From Actinomycetes bacterium (lineage in GTDB: Bacteria; Actinomycetota; Actinomycetes; Actinomycetales; Cellulomonadaceae), in NCBI GenBank assembly GCA_023462275.1, contig JAEWYD010000170.1, forward strand, positions 1 to 5,580: a DNA stretch of 5,580 bases. The letters run 5' to 3'. The notes below the pieces were generated by a model. That model made no database searches. It was given only the letters and a program-made list of their open reading frames with translations, and had not been told where the DNA came from. The position numbers and the translations under genes are program-made. Shown in pieces: positions 5,375-5,580 of the stretch. How positions within the stretch are numbered: the stretch's first letter is position 1; each line of letters opens with the position of its first letter.

Positions 5375-5580
5375 CGGCAGGGGACGCCGGAGCCGGCGCG
5401 ACGCCCGACGTCGTCGCCCGCCTGCGCGCGGCCGGGTGCGTCTTCGCCGAGGACGAGGCGGCGATCCTCCTCGACGCGGCGGGCGACCCGGCCGCACTCG
5501 AACGGCTGCTGGCACGCCGGGTGGGCGGCGAGCCGCTCGAGCAGGTGGTGGGGTGGGCGGCGTTCGCCGGCCTCCGGGTG
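5371..5580 (+). CDS. PrmC/HemK-related protein-(glutamine-N5) methyltransferase, N-terminal part (3' end outside window)
   Basis: The frame beginning GTG at 5371 stays open to the window end, giving 70 residues. It starts within the stop of the APH-fold gene (GTGA), typical of translational coupling. Residues 17-35 (RLRAAGCVFAEDEAAILLD) form a helical segment, and residues 49-70 contain the block RRVGGEPLEQVVGWAAFAGL. This block matches the PrmC N-terminal substrate-binding domain, where R-x-GEPLQYIxG-x-x-F-x-G is characteristic. The variant looks most like the actinobacterial PrmC-related subfamily rather than canonical PrmC. Canonical PrmC methylates the GGQ glutamine of release factors using S-adenosylmethionine; this paralogue's target is unknown. 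The methyltransferase domain, including the NPPY motif, would lie downstream and cannot be checked here. Confidence 0.82.
   Translation, partial: MTAGDAGAGATPDVVARLRAAGCVFAEDEAAILLDAAGDPAALERLLARRVGGEPLEQVVGWAAFAGLRV

Noticed and set aside
4133..5515. Minus-strand extension of the pckG frame to 5515, and other long minus-strand frames under the APH-fold gene
   Set aside because: The extension lacks family similarity and is Arg/Pro/Gly-rich. pckG homology starts at the ATG at 4132, which has its own ribosome site. The opposite strand encodes a motif-complete kinase.
1..5580. CRISPR array, tRNA/rRNA gene, insertion sequence or prophage attachment site
   Set aside because: No regularly spaced repeats, cloverleaf, transposase, terminal inverted repeats or integrase were seen. 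The HNH gene alone is not evidence of a mobile element.

Overview
The window is about three-quarters G+C and densely coding, with strong G/C third-position bias and GTG starts next to ATG. This points to a high-GC actinomycete. The DUF222/13E12-type HNH protein, the GTP-dependent PEP carboxykinase and a PrmC-related methyltransferase all fit Actinomycetota. A Cellulomonas-like member of the Micrococcales is my guess for the lineage, but I cannot prove the genus from sequence alone.

Layout: (1) 1-726, plus strand: the cytoplasmic C-terminal part of a sensor histidine kinase, whose N-terminus lies before the window. (2) 731-2098, minus strand: a complete DUF222-HNH endonuclease-family gene that converges on the kinase with only 4 bases between the stop codons. 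(3) 2099-2290: the upstream region of the HNH gene, with a Shine-Dalgarno sequence, a plausible promoter and a perfect actinobacterial LexA/SOS box (TCGAAC-N4-GTTCGA). (4) 2291-4132, minus strand: complete pckG, GTP-type phosphoenolpyruvate carboxykinase, 613 aa, with all the active-site residues I checked. (5) 4133-4357: a divergent intergenic region with a perfect 9-bp hairpin, a second inverted repeat and an A+T-rich patch. (6) 4358-5374, plus strand: an aminoglycoside-phosphotransferase (APH)-fold kinase. It overlaps by 4 bases (GTGA) the start of (7) 5371-5580, the N-terminus of a PrmC/HemK-related glutamine methyltransferase that runs off the window.

The genes do not form one pathway. 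They are a signalling gene, a probably DNA-damage-inducible nuclease, a gluconeogenic/anaplerotic enzyme, and a translationally coupled kinase-methyltransferase pair. The strongest non-coding signal is the SOS box in front of the HNH gene, which gives that otherwise cryptic family a concrete regulatory prediction. I do not see a complete undescribed system. The best leads are the SOS-controlled HNH gene with its odd GGAC/GTCC-rich linker, the structured pckG leader, and the APH-methyltransferase coupling.
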